Origin: Nomia melanderi
Taxonomy: Eukaryota > Arthropoda > Insecta > Hymenoptera > Halictidae
Assembly (NCBI RefSeq): GCF_051020985.1
Contig: NC_135007.1
Coordinates: 4,647,001 to 4,711,000, forward strand
Direction: 5' to 3'
Length of the DNA stretch: 64,000 bases
This document shows, one piece after another, positions 13,871-26,400 of this stretch (its first letter is position 1; every line of letters begins with the position of its first letter). Made by a program: the position numbers and the translations under genes. Below the pieces are notes generated by a model. It was not told the DNA's origin, ran no database searches, and saw only the letters and a program-made list of their open reading frames with translations.

Positions 13871-14189
13871 TAACAGTGCATATACTCACGCTCGATCACG
13901 GTTCACCGAGAGCCGATTATTGTAGTCATTCTCGTCGCGTCGCACGAGCAATCAAAGGGAAGCAACCGCACGCTGGAACGTCGACGGACGCGAAGAATCT
14001 CGGTCGACGGTTGATGAGAGAAAGAACAAAACGGAACGTACACGCATACGCATCGAGCGTTTTTTCCTTGCCAGTTGGGCAATTGAGAATCATCGCGGCG
14101 GTCACGATCGAACTCGTCTCGGGACTCTCTTTTCTTCATATCGGCGCACCCCGATGTGGGAACGGGCGTTGATTGTTGTTACCCCGTAA

Positions 14190-14396
14190 CGGCGACGCAT
14201 CTATACGGACGATTCGACAAACAGCGAGGAAGAGTGCAACCATGCGTCGCTGTACCTTGAAACGTCACAGATCACGCTGGACGAACTCTTGAGCGGGATC
14301 GCGGGAGGTGTCACGGCTGCAGAAACATTCAACCTGGCGGAATCGTCGGAGATACGCAACAATTACCTCGAGGAGCACCAGTTCGTGCTCACGTGA
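14190..14396 (+). other. open frame without ATG abutting the zfh1 start (possible uORF)
   Basis: Sixty-eight sense codons stay open from just after a TAA (14187-14189) to a TGA at 14394-14396, two bases before the proposed zfh1 ATG. The frame has no ATG, but a CTG lies in it at 14250-14252. The translation looks protein-like: an acidic start (DDSTNSEEEC), then LETSQITLDELLSGIAGG and ending NYLEEHQFVLT, with mixed composition rather than low complexity. It could be a near-cognate-start upstream ORF that governs zfh1 translation, the tail of an alternatively spliced leader peptide, or chance in GC-rich DNA. It matches no family I recognise. Confidence 0.35.
14242..14292 (+). other. short ATG upstream ORF (16 codons)
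   Basis: In the presumed leader an ATG at 14242 opens MRRCTLKRH... and stops at TGA 14290-14292, 107 bases before the zfh1 start. It is in a different register from both the zfh1 frame and the ATG-less frame it overlaps. If the leader is as drawn, scanning ribosomes meet it before the main start. Its -3 base is C, so initiation would be moderate at best. Confidence 0.35.
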
Positions 14397-14398
14397 AT

Positions 14399-14432
14399 AT
14401 GAATATGACTCTCGTCCGAAATACGTTCAAAG
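14399..14432 (+). CDS. zfh1: zfh1 coding exon 1 (N-terminus, 11 codons plus 1 base)
   Basis: The frame begins MNMTLVRNTFK and is followed by a strong donor (AAAG, then GTGAGT at 14433). It ends one base into a codon, and that base joins exactly with the GT that opens exon 2 to make glycine 12. The ATG at 14399 has an A at -3, a second in-frame ATG follows at 14405, and the same frame has a stop upstream at 14258-14260, so this is the first ATG of the frame. A start-less open frame in another register ends at 14396, two bases before this ATG. The exon is too short to be recognised by homology; it rests on the excellent donor, phase compatibility and the GC-rich leader context. Confidence 0.65.
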
Positions 14433-17400
14433 GTGAGTCTCGCACTCGTTCTCTTTCTCTTTCTTTTTCATAACTCGTACGCGTGCATCTGAAACGTTTC
14501 TTCGTTTCTCGCGGTTCGTGTCGTTGGCGACTGCGCAGTAAGCGCCACGGAATCGTTGTTTAGTTAACCGGTTCTTCGTTACCGCGGAACGAGCAAAACG
14601 ATAAATGTGATTTAATTGACGATTTTCAAGAACGAGCGAACTTGTCAAAACCGTATCGCGACACGGGGTGCATCATTCCGATGTCTCACGCGAAATCCGA
14701 TGATTAGTGGACGATGCACTTTGACCGTGCCGAGCGTGTTTAAGAACGTAAATTCTCTGTGCACTACGATGACGCGGTCATTACATTGTACTTTATCAAT
14801 AACCGTATCATCGGCGATAGAATTCTTCGTTTTAGGTCTCGTCTCAAGTCGTGAGCACCTACACGTGATTTCTGCGTGCTCTTCGTAAATACCTCTTCGT
14901 AAATACGCCTGCGGTGCGCGCGCGAACGCGTCAGTACGGCCGAATACGCGTTTTATTTAACACATGTGGACCCTCCACGCATGCGCACGTGGCTCACGAA
15001 AATACCCATTTTTCAGCAATACAGCATCTACAATTCAGCCGTGACGCTTGCACACGATGTTTTGTGTCGTAAGATTTCTTCATAAAAGAGTATATTATAG
15101 ACGCGACGCGCTTCTTTTACTTTGAATCGTTTCTCTATTAACGTTACAAAAACATTGAACTTGTTTTTTACGATCGATAACGCGTAATACAAAATTATCT
15201 CTACAAAAATTACTGAACCAGTTAACGTGGCGCGAGAACCACGTCAACGCTCCTAACCTTCAAAATGGGGGTGTGCTGTAAACAATTCGTGGAACGTCTC
15301 GAACGCCTTTCGAATTCTTTTTGCACGTGCAGCAAATCGCCAGGAACGGCCCTCAAAAATATGTATTTTTTTGCTCAGTGTGATTTATAAAATTTCGCAA
15401 TTTCTCTTCGATCCGCGCATGTTTCTTTTTTTTTATCGGCGGAATATGTTGGCGTTGACGTCGCGTCACCTAACAACTATCCACCGGCCGCTTTTTTCGT
15501 GATTCACGGATATGCGTACAGTCCCTGTTCCGATGAACTTTAGACCCGGGAGCGTATGTATTCTGCTTTCGTTGGCTAGTGTGTATACGAAAAAACGAAT
15601 CGAGAGGCGGCACGCGTTGTGCGACGCGACCGTCGGAAGTCTCGTTTTTGTTTTAGCATTTTCACGCGGAAGATCAGCATCCCGCTTCGAAGTACCGAGA
15701 CTTCACCCCCTCCACAGCGGCGTTACGACGGAACAGTACTTTGTTTCGTTCGAACGCCGTTCGCGATACGTTTACAGGCACCCATAGGCGTAATGCGTGT
15801 GCTCGAGCACGAGTTTTTCTCGAGTTGCTATTTTCTATCGGATTGATTGAACGTGCTTCAAATACGAAATAGAGAAATTTAATTATATCGTAAACATTTG
15901 TTCTTTTCCGTTAACTACGTCCTATAGGAATTGCAGATAAATAAATACTTTTAACAAAAAAGACTTTATCGGTTACTATAAAAATGCAGAATTATTGAAC
16001 AGTAATATGAAAGAAATTGAGATAGCCATAGGACTCTACTTGGTTAAGCACGTTGATAGTTTCACCTTCATACACTGAGAACTAACGCAATTGCCGCCAA
16101 GCGTATTTTGACAGATTTTCTGCACATAGCAGATATTATATTCAAAGAATGATATTATATATCATTGATATAAATATTTATTTTCTTGTTATTTCTTGTT
16201 ATTTTCGACCAGTGATCGTCGCGGCATACATCAATAAAAAATATTTATTGCACCTTCGTCACCAGATGTTGACTAGTTACACGTAAATTGAAATCTCGAT
16301 GACCGTAGTGTCAGTGGATGCGTTTACTCCGAATGCATCGGCTGGATTGATATAAAATTACTATCAATGTAGATGTCGAGGTTTTTAAAGGTTTATGAAA
16401 TTATTTTCTAAGATAATCCTGTATCAATCTTCCATAGTAATTTTCATTAGAAGAATTTTTCCTTATCGTCATAGTTTCGAGCATATTCTAAGAAACCATT
16501 GTCATTGGTCCATTTGATATTATATCGTTTGAATAAAATCGTATCTAGCTTCGCTGAATGCGAGTGTCTCATTGTTAGTAACGGGGTTCTTTTTCGCCGA
16601 AGGAACTGACTTAGCAACGGTATCGGGCCAATCACGTCCACCAGGAACGTAATCCGACGCTGACGAGGCCAAGATCAACGCGGGCCGTTTCTTCGCGGAG
16701 TCAATAGAATGCAACCGATACACGAAGCGTTCTAAGTGCCGGTGATTATTGAACAAGTCCGCGATGAGAGTCGTGGCCCGTGCGAAAATATTTACCGATT
16801 GTACGTTTCCGCGGGATCTATTTTTAAGATCAGGTGGGACGACGCGACGCCTCTGTTTCTCCTGTTGCGATCATGCCAGCCGGCGCCGATAAAAGAATCA
16901 TGGGTCCTCCGCGATTTCAATCGATTCGCAGCTTGCGATTAATCGAGCCCGTAACTCAATCACTCAGACTCCTCGTTAATCGGTTTTACGGTAAATATTT
17001 ACATGCCGTGTCTGAACGACTGACTGCTAACTGTTGTTTGGGGGCTTGGTCTCGTTAACAGAGTAGAATGTTAGAGAGATTAGAAAGAAACAAAGTACTC
17101 GGTTTTGTTAACTGTTTTTGAATATTTTTTTATCTACTTCAGGGTGCAATTTTTGGATAATAAAGTAACATACAGTGTTGTTTATGTAATATTTAACCAT
17201 TTCAGTGTCGCGGGTCTCTGAAAAAGCTGGTCGAAAAGTTCCATACGCGATCGTGCTTCATTCATTTTAATTTAGAAACTGAATTATGCTTTTCTAATCC
17301 CATATAAAAAATACTAAATTGTGTGGTCGCTTAATTTTTTAATTTTTAAGCAGGTAATAAAAAAATATAGAGTTTCGTATAGTCAAAGTAGATGTATTAA

Positions 17401-20400
17401 TATATAAAATGAAAATTTATAAATTAATGTTTATTACAGTAACAATTTATTAATTCTCCTTAATTATCACATGCCTCAATTAAATTTGTTTCATTGAGTA
17501 TCATACCAGTTAATTTTTTAATTGAAAATAAAAATTGTCACGTATATTAGAATGATGCTCCTCTCAGTGTTCTCAAGATTTTCATTTTATTCGAAGTCTG
17601 ACAGAACTCAGTAAAGTAATGATACTTGTCCGATTCACAATTTTGCAAACTGCTTTACATACAGCCTATAAAAGTCTCTATTTGCAGAAGTATTCTCATT
17701 CTAAGTGGTAACTTTTATCTCACACGTGAATGCAATTTCTGCCCGAATATCTCAATGTTTCAGCAATTTAGACAGGAGTCGCACTGGCCGCTTCAAGATC
17801 GTGCCAAGAAAGTGCATATCCGAGTTTGAGATTATGAATCGTATATTGATCGGTTTGCGAAATTCGCCGGTCTCGAAATAAATCTTCGCCGCGCGTCGAA
17901 CGTTTTCCTTCGGTTGCGCTGAATTCCCCAGCACGTTTCGCGGGCTTCGTTTGTCCGTTTGACGTACGAAGGATACATTGTTCTTGTCGACGGATAAGAT
18001 TCCTTATATTCCATCGAAGAGATGAAAGATGGTACTGTATTAGCTGCAGAGCAGCGTGTGCAGTGTACTGTTGTACGGTCGCGAGCTTTTCAAAAGAAAT
18101 TAAATTGTTTTATAGAATTGTTAAGATTGGTTCACATTAATGGTCGAATTCAAATACGGCCAGGTCACTATCGACTTTAAACCGTTTGCATTCGAGCTCT
18201 AATTGCATGTTTGACCGATTACGCGTAGATAATTTATTATTTTATTCATAATTTAGTTTTTTTGAAATATTCACTATTAACCTTTATTAATAACTATAAC
18301 ACTTCAAAATGCAAAATATACTATATATTAACATAATCAAGACCGATAACGCAGTTTTCTGTCATTTTAAATTCTTTAGCTGAATATCGGTAACAACATA
18401 TTTAGTCCTTCGTGATTTTATATTTTTTAAAGAACATGTTTACCGCTTAATACTATGTTATTTCAAAATCTGTAGCTAAGTATTGACAATATAGTCCTAT
18501 CATTTATTTTTTATAGTCATACGCATTTGAATAGCAAACTATTACAGTATTCAGCTATAGACGTTGGGGAATTGTATGTGATCGTGAATATATTATTAAC
18601 ATTCGAAATAATACAAGTTACAGCCCAATAGATAAATCCATTGATAGATAGATTTAAAATTAAAACTTTGAACTGTTCAGTGAAAATAATAGTATGCTTT
18701 TTGTCTATGTTTATTCTATTTTTAATTCCTCTTAACTCTTATACGTTATTCGTACATGTTTGTTCACAAGTATATGAACCGTCAGAACATTTAAAATTAA
18801 ACTTTTACAATAGAATTAAAATGTTAATGTGCAAGGTTAACTTAAAGCAGAGAAAATATGATTTAGAAGTTAAACGTGTGATAAATAACTTTTATTTATA
18901 AAACAGTTTCATTCAACCACCACGGTATTCGTATCGAGTGCTGATATGCCTCTAAGGTTTTTTTTACAGTTTCTCTCCTCCTCTTCTCCAATGATTTTAA
19001 CACTATGTCGAGTTATCGGCGTACCAAATGATTCTATATTTTTCAAAACGATACATAAAGAAATAGTAAAGTGCTATGTGCACTAAAGACTGCGATAAAT
19101 GGTATTTTCTGGTGCAAGAGTACTGGAGAACGCGTGATCGCTAGGGATGAGCTCAAATTCGACTTGTATTCACAAGTTCGAGTTAATTTTAGTACTTAAC
19201 ACTTTATCTACCGCAAGCCTAGCCTTTTCGATTTTGAATGCTTAACAATCAGTGACTGTTAAAATTACGATGGTTTAAAACAAAAGAAATCAGAATAACA
19301 TGACGAGATTCCCTTATACTTTGATCTAAAAATTACAAAGTTTTTTAAGTGAAAACATACACTCTTACGCGACCATGAAAATTGTATTGGTAATTAATAA
19401 TGATTGTTTTGGTTAGGATTGGTAGATAAAGTGTTAACTAGTTAGCTGTTTTTGACGAGTATACTTGTCATGAAGAAATGGCAAGGTTTTGTGTTATAAT
19501 GAGTATACTCGTCCAAAAACAGCCAACTGGTTAAAAGAATATTCATTTTTGAAACAATCAATGTTATAGGTATACATAATTTGAATGAAGATTTTTGAAA
19601 AAAATTATTTATAGATATAAATACATATACACACCAGAATAAGGTACTTTTTCAAAGGGGTCGCAAACTGGTTAACATCTTGCTGATCGGTCACGAGTAT
19701 ACTCGTGTTTATCGGTTCAAGATGTTCATGAATTTTGTTGTATTTGCACTTACATTAATTTATACTTGAAAGCAATGTAAATGTTTATAAGAGCGTTTTA
19801 AATTGTATTCATTAGTTTATATTATTTAAATCATTTTAACATATTATATGTGAATAAAATAAAGTATATAAAGTATATAAATTTAAATTGAAAAATTTGA
19901 AAAATTTCAACAAATTCACCAGTCAGCAAGGTGTTAAGTTCCGTTTTGTAGATTTCGAATATCACACGCAAGGAGTAATGTTTCTTTCTTTTGTGGAATG
20001 TATTAAATCTGTACAAATTGATTTATACCTAGAGGATGAGCATTTGAAAATTTCGAAAATATATTTACGAATGCAACGTTAAACAGAAATAAAGCTCGTA
20101 AAAGTAAATTCGAACTTTGACAATAAGAGACAATATATTGTGGGTTTATGTTCAACAAGTATTGTGATTTTGCTCGAGTTCAATGTTGTAAGTGTTCTTT
20201 TCTTCCGATTAAAATTATTATGAGAGGTTTGAATTTATTTTGGTCAAAGTTCGATTATATTTAACCAGTTAACTGCGTTCGACGAGTGTACACATCTTAA
20301 AATCACAATGATACTAATTCTTTCAATGATAAATTATTTTTTTTTAGATAAACATATAATTATTCTTCGTTATGAATTGTCTTTTTGTTAAAATATATTA

Positions 20401-23400
20401 TAGGTGCAGTTGGCCTGTATTAGACAAGTATTTATACATTTCATTATTTGATTTCATTGCAAGTAGTATCAGAGATTTTTTTAATTAAATTTCACAGTTG
20501 ACGGGTTAAAAGGACAGCTTACTTAAGTACATTTCTCATTATAGATTTCTGCGTGGGTCTATCAATGTATTAAGTAATCCAATTACAGTTATTAACATTG
20601 ATTTATATTAGTAACAACTTTTGAATGTTTTAATCGTTCAACACTTAAGAATCAAAAGTGAGAACACGTACTATCTCTGGTAAGAAACTATTCGACCCAA
20701 CAGACTACTTAAGGTTATAATGATAACGATCATTGTGTATAAGTAAAACATTAATATAAAAATGAACATATTCGTTTCACTACAAACTATAAAACATGAG
20801 TATTGAACCAACGATCCGATCTTGCAGTTATTCACTTCAAAACGCTAAAGAATTTTTTTGAGAATTTATCGTGACTTATCGCAACTAATTTTTTATAATT
20901 TTTTCATCATTTTATGTGCAAGTTCTACACGTGCATTATTATAAAAAGATTTGAAAGAAACTATTCAACTATAAAAATTTTAAGATTACAAATGCTAAAG
21001 TAGCATCAATGAAAAAGAAGAAATAACCAAAATAGCCACGTTTTAAAGAATCATTGTTAATGAATACAATTTTTCAAATTAAAAAATAAAATACAAAATA
21101 CATTTAACATATTCACTTTTGAAGTTCCCGCTTTTTCGTCTCTTGCACATTTGCATAGAATTACAATCACATAGAATTTTTATTCTAGAATCATTTTCAT
21201 AAATTAATTCCCATTTAATCATTGAACGCCGCGATGTTTACAGTACACGGTGCGATTAATTGAAAAAGATTGTATTTACTGTTCCACGTTCTATTCTTGT
21301 CGTAGTTGGAGAGTCAATAAGTCACTCGGATCGATAAAATGAATTATTTCTCAATTGCGGGAGGTAACCGTTCTGTTTCTGCGCGATCGTAAGGTGCCAT
21401 TTGCGTTAATTTCGTTGTTCCGCGACTATACTGTGTCTTTAAGCAGCGCGTGCTTCCATACATGCACGGCCGGCTTGTATTTGCAAAGTTCTCAAACACG
21501 ACGGACGACAAAAGAGTAATTAACTGCTTTCGGCGGCACGCGGTCGCCCGTGTAGATGTATTTGCTCGGATGTTTCATTTTAGTTTGTACTTATCCAGAC
21601 GCGTCCTCGATCCTCCTGCGCTTTACATTACCTTCCACTTGTTTCTCTTGCTCGGCTCCTCTTCACGTGGAACTTTTTAATTAAATAGTTTTTTAATATC
21701 TCCAACGAACTCATTATCTAAAATCGGTGACGTGTTATTGCTCGAATCCATTAAAACTTTACTCGCTCGAGTTTCGCGTTTGATTACAACGTATCCATAC
21801 ATTTCCCACGGTTGCAATGGCGCACTCATAATTAGACTGTGGATTTGATGCATTTCTAAATTAATTGTGAAAAGTTTAAGGAAAATTAGTTGGAGTTTCG
21901 ATATTTCGGTTCCTTTTTCATTGTATCATGTTTTTTTATCTTTGTAGATTTTTCTGAATTTGTCTGTGATCTGTGAGTTTGGCAAATAGAATGCGTGTAC
22001 TTACAGTTGTATTATAATTAAGACTAGTATTATTAGAAAATGATGCTAATAATAGACGAAAGTAATCGTATTTTCTTATATTGTTATAATATAGAAGATT
22101 TTAAATATATTTTATTATATTGTTATAATGTAGAAGATTTTAATCATATTTTTACTTGCCGCACGTGCATAAGCAAAATAATATTTTCGCTGTAAGGAGT
22201 AAAATATACTAAACGAGTGTGACTAACATGATAAAAATGTCTACTGTAAAAGTTACATAAGTATACACAAATGTCAATTTTAAAGCTTTTCTTATTGGGT
22301 GGTGCATAGCTTTAAAATTGTAATTTTATATCCCATATTTACCGAAAAGTCCTTAACTGTATCGTTTTTGTTTATACTTTAGTACTTAATACATAAACAT
22401 CAAGTATTGGAACATAAAACCGCGATATGAAATATTAGGTTGTTCCAAAACTACCTGTCATTTTATTGATATAATCAATGCACAATATTTTATGCCTTAT
22501 CACGTAACTTCGATCTATTCTACCTTCCAAACATACTGATCCTATTTTCTTTCCTTTCCCCAAAAGCCTCGCAGTGTCATCGTTCCACCATTTCTGCCAA
22601 ATGAAACATTACAATTAGACTACGAAAGAAACTTATAGGACATCCTAATACATATAAATGTATAAATCAAGTAACATCCGTGTTATTTGCGGTTTACATA
22701 ATCGTTTTAAGAAATTCGAATTTAATCTCAGTCGCGAACGATTAATAATACTTACATATAATAATTTCGTATTTATTTAGTTAGTATTAATAATATGATA
22801 CGTCATCGATGCTAAAACGCGCGAAGACAAATACGCCAAGAGGGTTCTTTCAATTTCAATAAATCCGTATTAAACAGTTATTATGCTATTCACGCGTATC
22901 CCGCGCGTATCCATCAGAACACGTCCAAACATATAATCATACCAGTGTCTCATAATTGTGGGTAATAAGAAATGTTCCTGGCAAAGAATCTTCGCCGATG
23001 AATCACAGTGACCCAAATTACACAATTTCGAATGCTTCTTCGGTCTTGATATCTCAGTCCCTGTATCTTCGATGGTATTCAATTCGAATATTAATTTTCC
23101 GCCTCAAAAGATACAGAATTCGAAAGAAATTAGAAAACTGTTCACCAACTATATGGCTACCAGTGATATTTATTCATTTTAACCGAAGTAGTTTGAGATA
23201 TATTTTATTTTTACGAAATAATAATTATATTTGGATAATAATTATGTAGATAGTTATAAGTAAAATATTGTTGTTTACTTAAACATAGATTTTAATGGCT
23301 TAATTTATTGAAATTTTACTTCTAGAATATCTTAAACAGGGTAAGCATTTCATTAAAGTGCAAAATTTTATTGTAAACAATTACAGATTATCATAAGTAC

Positions 23401-26400
23401 TGTAACTGCATATATACTTTCCTTTAATTCTTCAATTTAGCGATAAGTTTTGCGGACTGTCGCTCATTTTCGGCTTGCGTTTTCTTTAAATGCTTTAACT
23501 CTCATTTTATAAAAAATGTACTAATATTCTTAAATCTATTGACATTTATTTAATGAGTCTTTTTTCAATTGTTTTACATCTTACAATAGACGTAAATAAA
23601 AATAGATATATTAAAGTTAAACGGAAAGTTTGTCGCAAAATATCTCAATAGAGTGCCAAGCAATAACAAAATAGCTTGGATACTTTGTTTAACACATTGA
23701 GTTTCGCGTGTACCATTTTTGGTACATGCCAACTCTCCAAAGAAAATATTTTTCGTATGACAAGTGTTATGAATAGTGGTACACGTCGCATAGCAACAAA
23801 AATGCAAACAAAAGATATCAGAATATATAAACGTCACCAAAAATTTAAATATAACTTCATATTTTGTTTTAAAAATTCAATACAGAAAAGTAGGGTAAAA
23901 TGGATCGCTTTTCTTTTAATCGTAATAACAAAGTATCTGGAGCAATAAACACATAAAACCTTTTTTGGAAGTCTTAAGTATACTTTTTATTATAAAGAAA
24001 TAAAGGATTTTTTAAATAAAAATATTTAGTTATGAAGAAAAATACGATTCTCCAAGGGTATTGAAATATTGTAGGTGCAAATATGGTAGGATAAAATGGA
24101 ACACTCATATAATCATATAAACATACAATATCTTACAACAATATCATACAACATCTCTACTACATCAAAATTGCCAGCTGAATGTGTTTAATTGTTAACT
24201 GATATAAAGAAACTATAAATATATATGATTTCATGAACAAAAGTACAATTAAATGTGTCATCTTTTCCTGCATTGGTACATTCTAATTGTTTAATTACAA
24301 ACTAGTTTTAATAATAAAATGTCCGTCTTCATCGCATGTTCGATTCTAATTTACCATGCATCAATACGATTATACGTAATCAATTAAAACTATAAACAAA
24401 GCACATAGCAAATGATTCCCGTTGCCCATGTGCTAAAGTTCCATTTTGCTCCGCGCATCAAAATTTAGAAAAGCATTTAAAATTTACAGTTAAGGAACGT
24501 AGAATCTAGTACTGTAGTTATCTTATTCACTTTTTTAACCGAAAGGTAAAAATGAATACGTACAACAACTATATGACATTGAATCTTTTTCATTGAATAT
24601 CTTTATAATACTGTTAATCGAAAAATAATTCATGCACTGATCTGCAGTCGATCTCAAACTATAACACACCGAGGATTTATTAGAACCATGTCAATGCAAT
24701 ATCAATTTGACACGAGCTCTTTATGTATGAAAAACATTACTGTCCGGTTTTACCTGACCGTTTCGTTTTACCCTACTTTTTCCTACAGTTTTTAAGTAAA
24801 ATATAATCTACATTTCCGGGACAAGGGACACATTAAAGTGCAAAATAAAGGAAGAAAGGTTGCAAGGTATTTCGTTTTTAATAATAAAAAGCTATAATAA
24901 GCTTGACGTATCTGAATCACAGCGTAATTCGGAAAGCTTGAAATTCTTAATACTTTGACTGTCACGTTACCTGAATTTGGGTGACATTTTTTACATCAAC
25001 TTAAATATTAATTTTCTTGGTGATGTATCGAACAAACTGAATTTTATTAGGTGTATTAAACATAGAAAGGGCAGTAGAGCAATCATTATGAAAAATACTG
25101 ACTTTTTGGTGTCTGTTTTATTAGTACTAGAACTACTGAACAGTAAAATTGACTGTTATGTATCTTCTTATAAAATTTATAAAAATGCATTCATTAAGGT
25201 TTCAATTTGCTTATATTCCAGTTTTAGGTTAATCTAAACCAATTTACTTAATAATTTTTCATTTTTAATGTTCCTTTTCAATAATTGTAAAAGAAGAGAT
25301 CCGAAATGTGTCATTTTGTCCCATCTGGTATTTCTAGAATTAAGAAAACTGTTTCAATTGCATGGGAGTTTTGACAGTCAACATGTTAATTCGAAAATTG
25401 AAAACTACTCTGCGACGTTCTCTTTCATCTATTTCATTTAGCATGAAACGAAGATGCGGTTTTCGTGCGTTTCTCTCAAATTAATCGACGAAGTTGATGC
25501 GACTGATTGGTCGGCATTTAGCTTGCGACCAATTGGCGCGCGCGTTCCATTGATTGGCTGGTGCGTGCGCATAATACCATGGAATAACAGTGCCATTTGC
25601 GTTCAATCGCGAACATTGCCGAAGATTTACCGCCGTACGTTTGCTCCTTTTTCCAGCACGACGCTAGTTCCGAACCATCTTTTCTCAACACTGCCAAAAT
25701 CATGAAGACTCTGCGCGCCATTGTTACGCTCGCTCTTATATTCGAGTCTAACCGGAGGTCATAACTGAACTATGTGAAATAAAGGGTAGAAAAATGAATG
25801 GGCAACTGACTTTATTTTTTTTTATGAGTACTGAATCTTGATGTTTCCATAACCTACAAAATGATTGTTTTTTTTTTAATGCCGCGGGATAAAGTAACAA
25901 ATATTGGCAATAGTTTATTTAATTTAACATATTTTCTTGAAATTTGAAAAATGTAAAATTTTTGATATTTCAAGGATGAATACACGTGATGCGACTTGAA
26001 CTTACTATTGCATAATAAAAATTATTCAGGATCTATCACTAGTATTTTTCTCGGGCTTTTCATAAAAGCTTCTAATATTCACATTGAAATCCTAGAAAAT
26101 ATAATTATAAATTTACCGTAAACTTTTTGGGGATAACGACAAAGATGCTGCTTAAAAATATTTTTGATTTTTTTCATTTTAGTCCACCTTGTGACGTGTC
26201 TTCGAAGTCTTCAAGTTATTCATGTCTTAATATGTGTTCTAATGAACATATATAAGAAATTACATAGTATGTGTAACTAAAAAATAACTAAATAAGTTCC
26301 AAAGAAAACTGAAAGTATTAGTTGAATCGTTATTGAAAACAAATTCATGAAAATTAATGATTTTTTATGATCTTCACTAGGAAGTACTCCCTTAACCCCT

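Larger units (their letters stand above)
11831..14398 (+). promoter_or_regulatory. GC-rich promoter and 5' leader block of zfh1
   Basis: A 2.5 kb GC- and CpG-rich block ends at the zfh1 start. It holds purine-rich GAGA-type stretches on the plus strand (about 12185-12270 and 12360-12460), CT-rich stretches (about 12660-12760 and 13495-13625), an initiator-like TCAGTA at 13005-13010, a (CA)n(CG)n tract at 13821-13870 and many short frames. None of these frames resembles a known protein. The layout suits a broad, GAGA-type promoter followed by a long GC-rich 5' UTR. The exact start of transcription, and whether leader introns exist (one possible donor CAG/GTAGGG near 12080), cannot be told from sequence alone. 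Confidence 0.5.

Noticed and set aside
14296..14316. Alternative donor inside the ATG-less frame (GGAG/GTGTCA) that would join it in frame to exon 2
   Set aside because: Phase fits, but the donor is weak compared with AAAG/GTGAGT at 14433; kept only as a remote possibility.
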